From: Flavobacterium sp. SM15 | Lineage (GTDB): Bacteria; Bacteroidota; Bacteroidia; Flavobacteriales; Flavobacteriaceae | Direction of reading: 5' to 3' | DNA: 64,000 nt | NCBI RefSeq assembly: GCF_022012335.1 | Contig: NZ_JAKLTO010000008.1 | Coordinates: 1 to 64,000 of the forward strand | Part shown: in pieces, positions 28,483-36,657 of the stretch | How the letters are laid out: the number at the start of each line of letters is the position of its first letter | Position numbering within the stretch: the first letter of the stretch is position 1 | Notes under the pieces: model-generated | Database searches by the model: none | Told to the model about the DNA's origin: nothing | What the model saw: only the letters and a program-made list of their open reading frames with translations | Translations under genes and position numbers: made by a program

Positions 28483-29898
28483 TTATTTTAAGGTTGAAGG
28501 ACAAACGAATTTCGTAAGCGGAACCCCGGCGTTTCGTATTCCGGCTATTCCTTTTTCAACGTTGATCATGTTGTGATAGCCTCTTGCTTTTAAAATGGAT
28601 GCCATGATTACCGAACGATAACCTCCCGCGCAATGCAAATAAAAATCTTCATTTTTAGGAACTTCTGAAAGCTGACTGTTTACAAAATCTAAAGGAATAT
28701 TGATGGCATTTTCAACGTGTTCTGCGGAATATTCTCCCGGTTTTCTGGAATCAACTACTTTTAATGAAGTTTGATCTTTTTCTGAAGCAAACTGTTCCGG
28801 TGAAATCGAAACAATGCTGTCTGTTTCAAAACCTGCAACTTTCCATGCTTCAACCCCGCCTTTTAAATAACCTAAGCAATTGTCAAAGCCTACACGAGCT
28901 AATCGGGTGATGGTTTCTTCTTCACGCCCTTCTGCGGTAATTAAAAGAATTGGTTGTTTGATATCCATAATCAAGGCGCCAACCCAAGGAGCGAAATTTC
29001 CGTCCAATCCGATAAAAATCGAACCTGGAATATGTTCTTTAACAAAAGCATCCTGATGACGAACATCTAAAACCAAAGCCTCGCTATCATTGGCAACTGC
29101 TTCAAATTCTTTTGGTTCCAAAGCGTGTTTTCCTTTAGATAAAACAGTGTCTAAACTTTCATAGCCCTGAATGTTCATCATTACGTTTTGCGGAAAATAG
29201 GCTGGAGGTGCTCCTAAACCATCCAATAATTCAGCGATGAATTCCTCTTTGGTCATATCAGCACGTAAAGCATAATTCACTTTTTTCTGATTGCCTAAAG
29301 TGTCGGTGGTTTCTTTGCTCATGTTTTTTCCGCAGGCGCTTCCGGCACCGTGGTTCGGATACACGATCAGGTCATCAGACAAAGGCATGATTTTATTGCG
29401 AAGGGAATCGTATAGAAATCCTGCTAATTTTTCCTGAGTTAAATCCGAAGCAATTTTTTGAGCTAAATCCGGTCTTCCTACATCGCCAATAAACAAAGTG
29501 TCTCCGGTGATGATACCGTGTTCTTTACCGTTTTCATCAATCACTAAATAAGTGGTACTTTCCATAGTGTGCCCTGGGGTGTGCAAGGCTTTGATTGTTG
29601 CATTTCCAATTTTAAACTCCTGATTGTCTGTTGCAATGGTAGCTTCAAAACTAGGTTGAGCTGTTGGCCCGTAAACGATTTGCGCTCCTGTTTTTTTGGC
29701 TAAATCCAAATGTCCGGAAACAAAATCGGCGTGAAAATGCGTTTCAAAAATGTATTTGATTTTAGCATTGTCTTTCGTTGCTTTATCAATATAAGGCTGA
29801 ACTTCGCGTAACGGATCGAATATAGCAGCTTCTCCGTTATTTTCGATATAATAAGCAGCGTGAGCGATACATCCGGTATAAATTTGTTCTATTTTCAT
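28483..29898 (-). CDS. cstB: Persulfide dioxygenase-rhodanese fusion (CstB-like)
   Basis: 471 residues. N-terminal metallo-beta-lactamase domain with H54-F-H56-A-D58 and H63, plus GDTLFIGDVGRPDL and the VYPNHGAGS region, as in ETHE1-type iron persulfide dioxygenases. Two rhodanese domains follow. In the first (about 265-355) the active-site loop reads LITAEGREEE with no Cys, a pseudo-rhodanese. The second has DFYLHCAGGYRS with the catalytic Cys. This order equals Staphylococcus CstB, which turns persulfides into thiosulfate using sulfite. It is the third gene of a unit with Crp/Fnr and TauE and has its own operator/promoter in the 59-base gap. Confidence 0.9.
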   Translation of the reverse strand: MKIEQIYTGCIAHAAYYIENNGEAAIFDPLREVQPYIDKATKDNAKIKYIFETHFHADFVSGHLDLAKKTGAQIVYGPTAQPSFEATIATDNQEFKIGNATIKALHTPGHTMESTTYLVIDENGKEHGIITGDTLFIGDVGRPDLAQKIASDLTQEKLAGFLYDSLRNKIMPLSDDLIVYPNHGAGSACGKNMSKETTDTLGNQKKVNYALRADMTKEEFIAELLDGLGAPPAYFPQNVMMNIQGYESLDTVLSKGKHALEPKEFEAVANDSEALVLDVRHQDAFVKEHIPGSIFIGLDGNFAPWVGALIMDIKQPILLITAEGREEETITRLARVGFDNCLGYLKGGVEAWKVAGFETDSIVSISPEQFASEKDQTSLKVVDSRKPGEYSAEHVENAINIPLDFVNSQLSEVPKNEDFYLHCAGGYRSVIMASILKARGYHNMINVEKGIAGIRNAGVPLTKFVCPSTLK

Positions 29899-29917
29899 AT
29901 GCGTTGTAATTTTTTTG

Positions 29918-29961
29918 TAAAGGTACTATAATGTGTAATTACTTGACGTAACATAAGTTAC
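29918..29961 (-). promoter_or_regulatory. Crp/Fnr-type operator and -7 box before cstB
   Basis: The perfect inverted repeat GTAAC-ATAA-GTTAC (29948-29961) overlaps the tauE stop codon. Minus strand TACCTTTA (29918-29925, one base off TAnnTTTG) follows, with centres exactly 33 bases apart. The same pair with the same spacing stands before the crp gene of this unit. Confidence 0.65.
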
Positions 29962-30746
29962 ATTCCAAGTAGTTCTTTTGATAAAATAAACAGTGCCATT
30001 AAGAGCACAAAGTAACCAAATCCTTTTTTAAGTTGGGTATCATTTAGGAACTTATTAAGATAGATTCCGATAAAGATACCTACTACAGATATTGAGGTAA
30101 AGATAAGAAGGAATTGCCAATCGATCGTTAGATTTTGAACATCTCCCATAAAACCTATTAGCGAATTTAAGGCAATGATCATTAGGGAAGTAGCTACAGC
30201 TTTTCGCATGGGTAATTTAGCGAAAAACACTAGCGATGGAATGATCAAAAAACCACCTCCGGCACCAACTAATCCTATCAATAATCCTACAATTATCGTT
30301 TGAAGAAGGAATTTTATTTTGGAATCGGAATCAGTATTTATCACGACCTCTTTTCTCTTTCTGAGCATGGATAAAGCTGCAAAAAGCATGATTACGGCAA
30401 AAAGAACCATCAGAAAGATTTCTTTGGTTAAGCTGAAGAAAGAAGTCTCTAAAATGGTGTCCGGTAGAGCAGGGACAATGTATCTTCTTGTCAGGTAAAC
30501 GGTTATGAATGAAGGTATGGCAAATAAGAATCCTTTTTTAAGATCAACAAAACCTTTGAAAAAATTTTGAGTGGCACCAAAAGCTGAAGTGGTTCCCACA
30601 ATAAAAAGCGAATAGGCAGTAGCTGTAACCGGATTAAAACCCAAAGCGTAAACCAATAAAGGTACGGTAAGTATAGAACCGCCACCACCTGTCAATCCTA
30701 AAATTAGTCCAATTACTAAAGCGCCAAAATAACCGAATACTTCCAT
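29958..30746 (-). CDS. TauE/SafE (TSUP) family membrane exporter, probably of sulfite or sulfonate
   Basis: 262 residues with about eight hydrophobic helices. Typical TSUP repeats: LVIGLILGLTGGGGSILTVPLLVYALG at the N terminus and VGLLIGLVGAGGGFLIIPSLVFFAKLPMRKAVATSLMIIALNS in the middle. The Crp/Fnr gene overlaps its start by one base (TAATG), and the CstB-like gene follows, so sulfite or thiosulfate removal after persulfide oxidation is the likely job. This matches the tauE gene of Staphylococcus cst loci. Confidence 0.9.
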   Translation of the reverse strand: MEVFGYFGALVIGLILGLTGGGGSILTVPLLVYALGFNPVTATAYSLFIVGTTSAFGATQNFFKGFVDLKKGFLFAIPSFITVYLTRRYIVPALPDTILETSFFSLTKEIFLMVLFAVIMLFAALSMLRKRKEVVINTDSDSKIKFLLQTIIVGLLIGLVGAGGGFLIIPSLVFFAKLPMRKAVATSLMIIALNSLIGFMGDVQNLTIDWQFLLIFTSISVVGIFIGIYLNKFLNDTQLKKGFGYFVLLMALFILSKELLGM

Positions 30747-31378
30747 TAGAATTGTAAGATTTCAATTTTGTTACGATTCAGTTTGATTTTGCCTTCCTGT
30801 TCAAGGGTTTTTAAAAGTCGGGAAATCACAACTCGTGAAGTATGCATTTCACTTGCAATTTCCTGATGCGTATTGGAGATTTCGGTTGTTCCTAAAACTT
30901 TTGCTTTGTCGGTCAGGAATTTATAGAGACGCTCGTTCATGTTCATAAAAGCTAGATTGTCAATGGCTTCCAGCATTTCCATTAGTCTCGTGTTGTAGCT
31001 CTCAAAAACAAAATTGCGCCAGGATTTGTATTTCACGATCCATTCTTCCATTTTTTCAATCGGGATCATAATCAAATCGCCAGCAGTTTCCGAAACCGCC
31101 TGAATTTTACTTTTGTTGTTGCCTAAACAGCAGGTTAGGGTCATGGCACAGGTATCGCCACGCTCTAAAAAGTACAAAAGGAATTCGTCGCCGTTTTCGT
31201 CTTCGCGCATAATTTTTATGGCGCCGTTTAAAAGGATGGGCATGAATTTTATGGTTTCGCCTATTTCCATTAAAATGTCATCAGCAGCAAATTTTCGGTG
31301 CTTTCCGACTTTGGCGATTTCTTCCAGTAAAGCATCTTCAAATAAATAACCGTACGATTCCTTTAATAACTGATACAT
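30746..31378 (-). CDS. Crp/Fnr-family regulator with Cys-rich sensor loop
   Basis: 210 residues: cyclic-nucleotide-binding-like beta barrel (about 15-120), dimer helix, and C-terminal winged helix with NTHQEIASEMHTSRVVISRLLKTLEQEGKI. Where cAMP receptors have the GE...RSA phosphate cassette it reads GDTCAMTLTCC (C77, C83, C84), the only cysteines of the protein, so it is not a cAMP binder and could sense thiol chemistry. It is first in an operon with TauE and a CstB-like enzyme, and GTAAC-N4-GTTAC operators lie before it and before cstB. I infer an autoregulated activator responding to persulfide or a related signal. Confidence 0.88.
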   Translation of the reverse strand: MYQLLKESYGYLFEDALLEEIAKVGKHRKFAADDILMEIGETIKFMPILLNGAIKIMREDENGDEFLLYFLERGDTCAMTLTCCLGNNKSKIQAVSETAGDLIMIPIEKMEEWIVKYKSWRNFVFESYNTRLMEMLEAIDNLAFMNMNERLYKFLTDKAKVLGTTEISNTHQEIASEMHTSRVVISRLLKTLEQEGKIKLNRNKIEILQF

Positions 31379-31392
31379 GGTTTTGTTTTTTA

Positions 31393-31436
31393 CAAATGTA
31401 GGTTTTTGAAAAACATGCTTCAGTAACTTTTGTTAC
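31393..31436 (-). promoter_or_regulatory. Crp/Fnr-type operator and -7 box before the crp/fnr gene
   Basis: Perfect inverted repeat GTAAC-TTTT-GTTAC (31423-31436) and minus strand TACATTTG (31393-31400, perfect TAnnTTTG), centres 33 bases apart. The operator would be centred near -43 from the start of transcription, the position of a class II activator site. Confidence 0.7.
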
Positions 31437-31517
31437 CTAAATTCCAGCACCTGACAAGTTAATCCAAAAGTAGTGTTAAATTGTCGTTATTGAACTTATT
31501 TTATTCTTAAAAAAGGT

Positions 31518-31546
31518 TTTGGATTTATTTTAAAACCATATATTTG
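31518..31546 (+). promoter_or_regulatory. Consensus promoter of the glutamate dehydrogenase gene
   Basis: TTTG (31518-31521), 17-base spacer, TATATTTG (31539-31546): both Bacteroidota sigma-ABfr elements at proper spacing. The leader before ATG 31611 is about 60 bases and A-rich. Confidence 0.75.
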
Positions 31547-31610
31547 CTTGCTTTTTTTAAAGCCTCAAAATAAACAAACAAACAAAATTAAGTTGTAAAT
31601 AATTGAAACT

Positions 31611-32885
31611 ATGGCAACAGCAGCAAAGCCACAGCCTAGCATGTATGAGAACGTAAAAAATCAGTTCGAAAAGGCGGCTAACGTAATGGGATTGGATGAA
31701 ACAGTTAAAAAAATCCTTTCTACCACAAACAATGAGATTATCGTACACTTTCCAGTAAAAATGGATAACGGTACAGTAGAAGTATTCACTGGTTACCGTG
31801 TACAACATAACAATGTACTAGGTCCTTACAAAGGAGGACTTCGCTACCACCCAACGGTAGACATCGATGCAGCAAGAGCATTAGCTACATGGATGACATG
31901 GAAAACTTCATTGGCAGGACTTCCTTACGGAGGTGGTAAAGGAGGAATCCAGTTAGATCCTAAAAAATATTCTCAAGGGGAATTAGAGCGTATCACGCGT
32001 CGTTTTGCTTACGCATTAGGAGATAATATCGGTCCTGAGCATGATATCCCTGCTCCGGACGTTAACACTAACGCACAAATGATGGCTTGGATTGCAGATA
32101 CGTATATGTCTACAAAATCTCCGGCTGAGCGTTCTAAAAACCAACACGTTGTAACTGGTAAGCCAGTAGGTTCAGGAGGTTTGGAAGGACGTGACCGTGC
32201 AACAGGATTCGGGGTAGTTGCTACTTTAGAGTCTTGGGCTAAATTAAGAAACACTACTTTAGAAGGTAAAAAATATATTGTTCAAGGTTTCGGTAACGTA
32301 GGGTATTGGGCGGCACATTTCATGAACAAAAACGGAGCAATCTTAGTTGGAGTTCAGGATGCTACAGGAACAATCTACAACCCTGAAGGAATTGATCCGG
32401 AAGCTTTATTACGTTTCCAAGCGGACAACGGAACAATCTCTGGTTTCAAAAACACTCAGGATTATGCTGGAGAAGATTTCTTCGGAATTGACTGTGATAT
32501 CGTAATTCCTGCTGCTTTAGGTAACCAAATTACTGAAGTTAATGCTGATACTGTAAAAGCTAAAGTAATTGCTGAAGGAGCTAACGGACCTATCGATACT
32601 GAAGGTGAAGCGATCTTATTAGCAAAAGGAATCGAAATCATTCCGGACATTTTATGTAATTCTGGAGGTGTAATTGGTTCTTACTTTGAATGGTTGCAAA
32701 ACCGTAACGGAGAAATCTGGACTATGGACGATGTAATCATCAAATTGAGAAAGAAAGTTGAAGACGCTTTCAACCGTGTAGTAATCACTGGTGGTCAGTA
32801 CAAAACAGACTGGAGAACTGCAGCTTACATTCAGGCTTTAGTTCGTATCGAAATGGCATACAAACAAAGAGGTATCTTCCCTTAA
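31611..32885 (+). CDS. Glu/Leu/Phe/Val dehydrogenase family enzyme, probably glutamate dehydrogenase
   Basis: 424 residues. It interconverts glutamate and 2-oxoglutarate plus ammonia. Motifs: GPYKGGLRYHPTV (71-83, substrate Lys), PYGGGKGGI with catalytic Lys 110, PAPDVNTNAQMM with the catalytic Asp, and the nucleotide-binding region VQGFGNVGYWAA. Length and sequence fit the shorter (catabolic, NAD-type) branch rather than the 445-450 residue NADP form. Single gene with a strong consensus promoter and terminator, so high expression is likely. Cofactor choice is an inference. Confidence 0.93.
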   Translation: MATAAKPQPSMYENVKNQFEKAANVMGLDETVKKILSTTNNEIIVHFPVKMDNGTVEVFTGYRVQHNNVLGPYKGGLRYHPTVDIDAARALATWMTWKTSLAGLPYGGGKGGIQLDPKKYSQGELERITRRFAYALGDNIGPEHDIPAPDVNTNAQMMAWIADTYMSTKSPAERSKNQHVVTGKPVGSGGLEGRDRATGFGVVATLESWAKLRNTTLEGKKYIVQGFGNVGYWAAHFMNKNGAILVGVQDATGTIYNPEGIDPEALLRFQADNGTISGFKNTQDYAGEDFFGIDCDIVIPAALGNQITEVNADTVKAKVIAEGANGPIDTEGEAILLAKGIEIIPDILCNSGGVIGSYFEWLQNRNGEIWTMDDVIIKLRKKVEDAFNRVVITGGQYKTDWRTAAYIQALVRIEMAYKQRGIFP

Positions 32886-32910
32886 TCAGGTAGAAACTTT
32901 ACAGATAAAA

Positions 32911-32938
32911 AAAACCGCTCAACTGAGCGGTTTTTTTT
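32911..32938. terminator. Bidirectional terminator
   Basis: A 10-bp perfect stem (AAAACCGCTC / GAGCGGTTTT) with a 4-base loop and T run. The right end touches the stop of the convergent lipoprotein gene. Confidence 0.9.
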
Positions 32939-33302
32939 ATTTGCTATTAACTAATATAGAGCCAAACTCTCCATAATGAATCTGAAAAGAGTGATTTATA
33001 CTACCACCATTGGTGTAATATCCAAATCCATTTGTGGTAATTATTTTTCCTTTTCTAAAAATCTCAATACCGTATGATCCGTCAGATTTATTGTTTCTAC
33101 AGAAAATGATATTTCCCGTTTTTGATTCTTTTGGCTTAATATTGTATAGTGTTAAAGGTTTGCAATCTCTTCTAGTGTAAATTTTTACACTATCAACAAC
33201 CTGGTGATTGTTGTTTTCAAAAACAACCTCGGGTGAATTTTTAATGCACCCGATGGTTAAAAAGAAAACACAAAAGATTGCGTATTTTAAATTGTGTTTC
33301 AT
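32937..33302 (-). CDS. Small predicted lipoprotein of unknown function
   Basis: 121 residues from ATG 33302. A start 5 codons earlier is possible but overlaps the previous gene and puts extra residues before the signal. The N terminus MKHNLKYAIFCVFFLTIGC is a lipoprotein signal with lipid Cys 19. The mature part is beta-rich with several Lys/Asn and an IEIFRKGKIITTNGFGYYTNGG hairpin-like stretch. I do not recognise the family. It follows the M13 peptidase gene by 8 bases, so it is co-transcribed and may share its envelope location. Confidence 0.75.
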   Translation of the reverse strand: MKHNLKYAIFCVFFLTIGCIKNSPEVVFENNNHQVVDSVKIYTRRDCKPLTLYNIKPKESKTGNIIFCRNNKSDGSYGIEIFRKGKIITTNGFGYYTNGGSINHSFQIHYGEFGSILVNSK

Positions 33303-33310
33303 TTGTAGAA

Positions 33311-35362
33311 TTACCAAATCTTAACACGTTTGTTTTCCGGTAAGAACATTTTGTTGCCTTCTTTTACATTAAAGGTTTTGTAGAATTCCGGCATGTTGCT
33401 TAATGGTCCGTTGATACGCCATTGAGCCGGTGCGTGAACATCTACTATGATTTGATTCGCAAGGGATTCGTCTTTCATATTAACCATCCATGCGTAACCA
33501 TAGGCTAAGAAGAAACGTTGATCTGGAGTTAGACCACTGATTTTTTGTTGCGTTTTGTACTGCTCCGTTTTCTTGAACGCTTCATACCCCATTACCACAC
33601 CGCCTAAATCGGCAATGTTTTCTCCTTGCGTAGCGTCACCGTTTAAATGTTTGGTTTCTAAAACAGTATAGTTGTTGAACTGCTCAACAATCAGTTTGGT
33701 TTTTGCCTGGAATTTTTTCAAATCTTCAGCAGTCCACCAATTGTTCAGGTTTCCGTTTTCGTCGTACTGGCTTCCCTGATCGTCGAAACCGTGCGTGATT
33801 TCGTGACCGAAAGTAGATCCTCCAATGATTCCGTATAAAATTGCGTCATCCGGCATTTTTCCTTCAAATCCTGGAACGATAATATTACAAGCAGGCACTA
33901 CAATTTCGTTATTGCTTGGGTTGTAATAAGCGTTATACGTTTGCGGATACATGCTCCATTCGGTACGATCCACCGGTTTTCCATATTTTGAAGTCATGTA
34001 ATTGTAAGCCCAGATGTTGGCGTTCATTACGTTTTTACAGTACGAGTTTCTGTCGATGGTTAAAGCGCTCATGTCTTTCCATTTGTCAGGATAACCAACT
34101 TTCATCACAATTTTGGAAAGCTTGCTTAAAGCTTTTTTCTTGGTTTCTTCACCCATCCAGTCCAATTGTCTGATATGGTCTGCATATACTGAACGGATGT
34201 TATTCCCGATTTCCAGTAATTTTTCTTTGGAACCTTTTGGCAGATATTCGTCAACATAAATTTGACCAATTAGCTCTCCTAAAGACCCGTCGGTTTGCTC
34301 TACAACGCGTTTCCATCTTGGTTTCTGTTCTTTAACCCCGTTCATTACAGTAGAGTAGAAGTAGAAGTTTTGCTTGTCAATGGCTTTATTCAGATAGGAA
34401 GCGTATGAATTCACCAAATCCCATTTCAAATAAACTTTCCAATCTTCGATAGTGTATTGGTTTACAACAGTATTTAATGCTTTGAAGAATTCCGGCTGAC
34501 CTACAATGACTTCCTGAGCATTTTTGATTCCCATTTCCTGAAGCACCGGGCTCCATTTCACGGCTGGCGTGATTTTATCCAGTTCTGCTACTTTCATTTT
34601 GTTGTAATTTTTAACAGGATCGCGCAATGCTTCTAATTTTCTTGAAGCTTTTGCCATTTCTGTTTCCATTTTCATGATAAGCGCTGCATTCTTTTTAGCG
34701 GTCGCATCGTCTGCTCCGGTAAGTTTTTGCATCGCTTCAAGATGTTTTACATATTCCGTTCGGATTTTTGTAGTTTCTGTATCTGTATTGAAATAGTAAT
34801 CACGGTTCCCCATTCCAATACCGCCTTGAGCAAGAAATACGGCGTATTGTGTACTAATTTTATCATCCTGACCCACATAAAACCCAAACGCAGGACCAGC
34901 ACCTTGAGTGTGCAGATAACCAATAGTTGCCATTAATGAAGGTACATCTTTAACCGCATCAATTTTTTGCATATTTGCTTTAAGCGGATTTAACCCAGCT
35001 TTTTCCACTGCGTTTTCATCCATACCTGAAGCGTAGAAATCACCGATTTTTTGTTTGTTGCTTCCTTTTTCAGCACCTGTATCTTCCGAAGCTTTTACAC
35101 AGATTTGTTTGATTTGAGAGTTGATGGTGTCTCCAATAGTTCTGAAAATCCCGTTACTGCGCTCAGAAGAAGGAATCGGGTTTTTCTTAAACCATCCGCC
35201 GTTGGCATAATTAAAGAAATCGTCTGCTGGGTTTACCAAAGTATCGCGATTGGTTACCAAGGGGTCGCTCAATTCGGCTAAATTCTCATTGTTATCTTTC
35301 TTGCACCCAACCAAAATTGTGGCAGAAAGGCAAAGAGACAAAGCAATTGCGTTTGTTTTCAT
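33311..35362 (-). CDS. M13 family zinc metallopeptidase (neprilysin/PepO type), lipoprotein
   Basis: 683 residues. Lipoprotein signal MKTNAIALSLCLSATILVGC. Peptidase_M13 N domain from about residue 50 (ADDFFNYANGGWFKKNPIP), catalytic part with VPACNI, HEITHGFDDQGSQYD (HExxH near residue 521), the third ligand in ENIADLGG, and the closing HAPAQWRINGPLSNMPEFYKTFNV; the usual CxxW end is replaced by NKRVKIW. Degrades oligopeptides outside the inner membrane. First of a two-gene unit with a small lipoprotein. Confidence 0.95.
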   Translation of the reverse strand: MKTNAIALSLCLSATILVGCKKDNNENLAELSDPLVTNRDTLVNPADDFFNYANGGWFKKNPIPSSERSNGIFRTIGDTINSQIKQICVKASEDTGAEKGSNKQKIGDFYASGMDENAVEKAGLNPLKANMQKIDAVKDVPSLMATIGYLHTQGAGPAFGFYVGQDDKISTQYAVFLAQGGIGMGNRDYYFNTDTETTKIRTEYVKHLEAMQKLTGADDATAKKNAALIMKMETEMAKASRKLEALRDPVKNYNKMKVAELDKITPAVKWSPVLQEMGIKNAQEVIVGQPEFFKALNTVVNQYTIEDWKVYLKWDLVNSYASYLNKAIDKQNFYFYSTVMNGVKEQKPRWKRVVEQTDGSLGELIGQIYVDEYLPKGSKEKLLEIGNNIRSVYADHIRQLDWMGEETKKKALSKLSKIVMKVGYPDKWKDMSALTIDRNSYCKNVMNANIWAYNYMTSKYGKPVDRTEWSMYPQTYNAYYNPSNNEIVVPACNIIVPGFEGKMPDDAILYGIIGGSTFGHEITHGFDDQGSQYDENGNLNNWWTAEDLKKFQAKTKLIVEQFNNYTVLETKHLNGDATQGENIADLGGVVMGYEAFKKTEQYKTQQKISGLTPDQRFFLAYGYAWMVNMKDESLANQIIVDVHAPAQWRINGPLSNMPEFYKTFNVKEGNKMFLPENKRVKIW

Positions 35363-35416
35363 ATTTAATTGATTAGTTAAGATTCGAATGCAATAAGTAG
35401 TAAATTAAGGAATTTG

Positions 35417-35788
35417 TTACACCGATAAAGCCAATAGGATCCAGCCGTTTACAAGTAAAAGCCCACCAAGAGGAGTGATCGGGCCAAGAAAGCGCCATTT
35501 GCTGCCATTCATAGAAGAAAGGCACAGTCCATAAATACTGAATGAAAATAAAAGTGTGCCAACAATGAAGCAAATCGCAGCACTTTGCTCGATGCCGGAT
35601 TCAAAAGAAAATAATTGTGCGGTAAGCATTAAGGCCAATGCGTGATACATTTGATATTTTACGCCGGTTTCAAAGCTTTTTAATAAGTCTTCACTCATTC
35701 GTTTTTTTAAGGCATGAGCTCCAAAGGCTCCTAAAATAACTGCTAAACCGCCGTAAAGCGCTCCAAAAGTGAGTACAATTTCTTTCAT
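35417..35788 (-). CDS. DUF423 (YgdD/TMEM256-like) small membrane protein
   Basis: 123 residues, four hydrophobic helices. Family pattern: LFGALYGGLAVILGAFGAHALKKRMS at the N terminus, FETGVKYQMYHALALML, and GPITPLGGLLLVNGWILLAL at the C terminus. The function of the family is not established; it is an inner-membrane protein. Own -7 element upstream. Confidence 0.9.
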   Translation of the reverse strand: MKEIVLTFGALYGGLAVILGAFGAHALKKRMSEDLLKSFETGVKYQMYHALALMLTAQLFSFESGIEQSAAICFIVGTLLFSFSIYGLCLSSMNGSKWRFLGPITPLGGLLLVNGWILLALSV

Positions 35789-35802
35789 TGTCTGTTTTTT
35801 TT

Positions 35803-35810
35803 CAAAGATA
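35803..35810 (-). promoter_or_regulatory. -7 promoter element of the DUF423 gene
   Basis: Minus strand TATCTTTG, a perfect TAnnTTTG, 14 bases before the ATG. Confidence 0.55.
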
Positions 35811-35861
35811 GTTATTTCGCTAAATAGAAGGCTTTTCAGTTCTACAACTTTAATATAGATA

Positions 35862-36006
35862 TGGTTAAGTTATTTTGTAATCAAATTTATTTTTTACTGA
35901 ATTTGATCACGATTTTGTAATCAAAAAATTCTGTATAAAAAATTGATCACAAAAATGTGATTAAAATAATACGTTTAATAAAAAGATCACGATTCTTACA
36001 TGATTT
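35862..36006. repeat. 40-base-period array of TTGATCAC-N6-GTRATCAA palindromes
   Basis: The 502-base gap 35790-36291 has no gene. GATCAC half-sites start at 35905, 35945 and 35985, and the opposite halves (GTAATCAA, GTAATCAA, GTGATTAA and a degenerate ACATGATT) start at 35877, 35917, 35957 and about 35998, a 40-base period. The centre two units form clear inverted repeats: TTTGATCAC-N6-GTAATCAAA and TTGATCAC-N6-GTGATTAA. The rest of each unit is AT-rich and degenerate. Candidate multi-site operator or iteron-like array. Confidence 0.7.
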
Positions 36007-36036
36007 AAAATGAAACGTCAATAAAAGCACTTTACG

Positions 36037-36130
36037 ACCTAAGAACGCGTAGCCGTTAAGAAAAATAAAAGCAATTCCGTTAAGAATTATTTTCTGTTTG
36101 ACGCAAGCGAGTTAAAATAATTTAGAAATG
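36037..36130. repeat. Dispersed intergenic repeat, copy A
   Basis: Begins ACCTAAGAACGCGTAGCC, contains two CCGTTAAG words and a hairpin with arms AATTATTTT and AAAATAATT. Copy B (40939-41030) matches it almost throughout, and copy C (38191-38226) matches its first third. After copy A the gap goes on with a REP-like hairpin and a TTTTGTTTTGGTATT...TTTGTATCAAGACAAA stretch that is again shared with the copy B gap. Confidence 0.75.
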
Positions 36131-36143
36131 TTTTTTTTAAGGT

Positions 36144-36167
36144 GTGGCTTCGGCTCCGCTCAGCCAC
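36144..36167. repeat. REP-like hairpin, copy 1
   Basis: GTGGCT...AGCCAC with a 12-base interior TCGGCTCCGCTC. One of five copies in the window. Confidence 0.7.
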
Positions 36168-36265
36168 CGGTTGTTTTGTTTTGGTATTGCTTGGTCAGCT
36201 GTTAGCGCTCAGGTCGTTGAACCTTCAGTTTGTATCAAGACAAAGAACATAACAAACAAAATCAG

Positions 36266-36273
36266 TAACTTTG
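36266..36273 (+). promoter_or_regulatory. -7 promoter element of the SnoaL-like gene
   Basis: TAACTTTG, a perfect TAnnTTTG, ends 18 bases before ATG 36292. A TTG at 36271 in the same frame lies inside the element and is not a start. Confidence 0.65.
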
Positions 36274-36291
36274 AATATCAGAAAAAGTATC

Positions 36292-36654
36292 ATGACACCA
36301 AACAAACAAACTGTCCACAATTACATGGAAGCCTTCAAAGCAATAGACCACGAAGCTATCTTAGCCTGTCTTACTGACGACGTAATCTGGCACATTCCGG
36401 GCACGTTCACTATTTCCGGTAAAGAAGCTTTCGATAAAGAAATTGAGAACGAAAATTTTACAGGGAAGCCAATTATTGAAGTGATTCGGATGGTTGAAGA
36501 AAACGATATCGTAATAGCTGAAGGAACCGTACAATGTAAATTAAAAGACGGGCCAATTTTGAATTTAGTATTTTGCGATGTGTTTCATATGCAGGATGCA
36601 AAAATAAAGCAGCTCACTTCGTATTTAATGAACACGGCGGCTTCAAATCATTAA
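36292..36654 (+). CDS. SnoaL/NTF2-like fold protein
   Basis: 120 residues from ATG 36292. NTF2-like cone fold: helical start (VHNYMEAFKAIDHEAILACLTDDVIWHIPG), ISGKEAFDKEI, then beta strands EGTVQCKLKDGPILNLVFCDVFHMQDAKIKQLTSYL. Members are small isomerases, hydrolases or binding proteins; this one has no obvious catalytic signature. It begins a compact run of small genes reaching 37940, with a 3-base gap to the next. Confidence 0.85.
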   Translation: MTPNKQTVHNYMEAFKAIDHEAILACLTDDVIWHIPGTFTISGKEAFDKEIENENFTGKPIIEVIRMVEENDIVIAEGTVQCKLKDGPILNLVFCDVFHMQDAKIKQLTSYLMNTAASNH

Positions 36655-36657
36655 GAA

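Noticed and set aside
31557..31808. 83-codon minus-strand frame opposite the glutamate dehydrogenase start
   Set aside because: Antisense to a conserved N terminus; Cys/Phe-rich translation without protein character.
35862..36006. Possible replication origin (iteron-like array, AT-rich)
   Set aside because: No dnaA, dnaN, gidA or parAB nearby and no DnaA boxes seen; a local operator array is more likely.
36144..36377. 77-codon plus-strand frame
   Set aside because: It begins in a REP-like hairpin and overlaps the start of the SnoaL-like gene in another frame.
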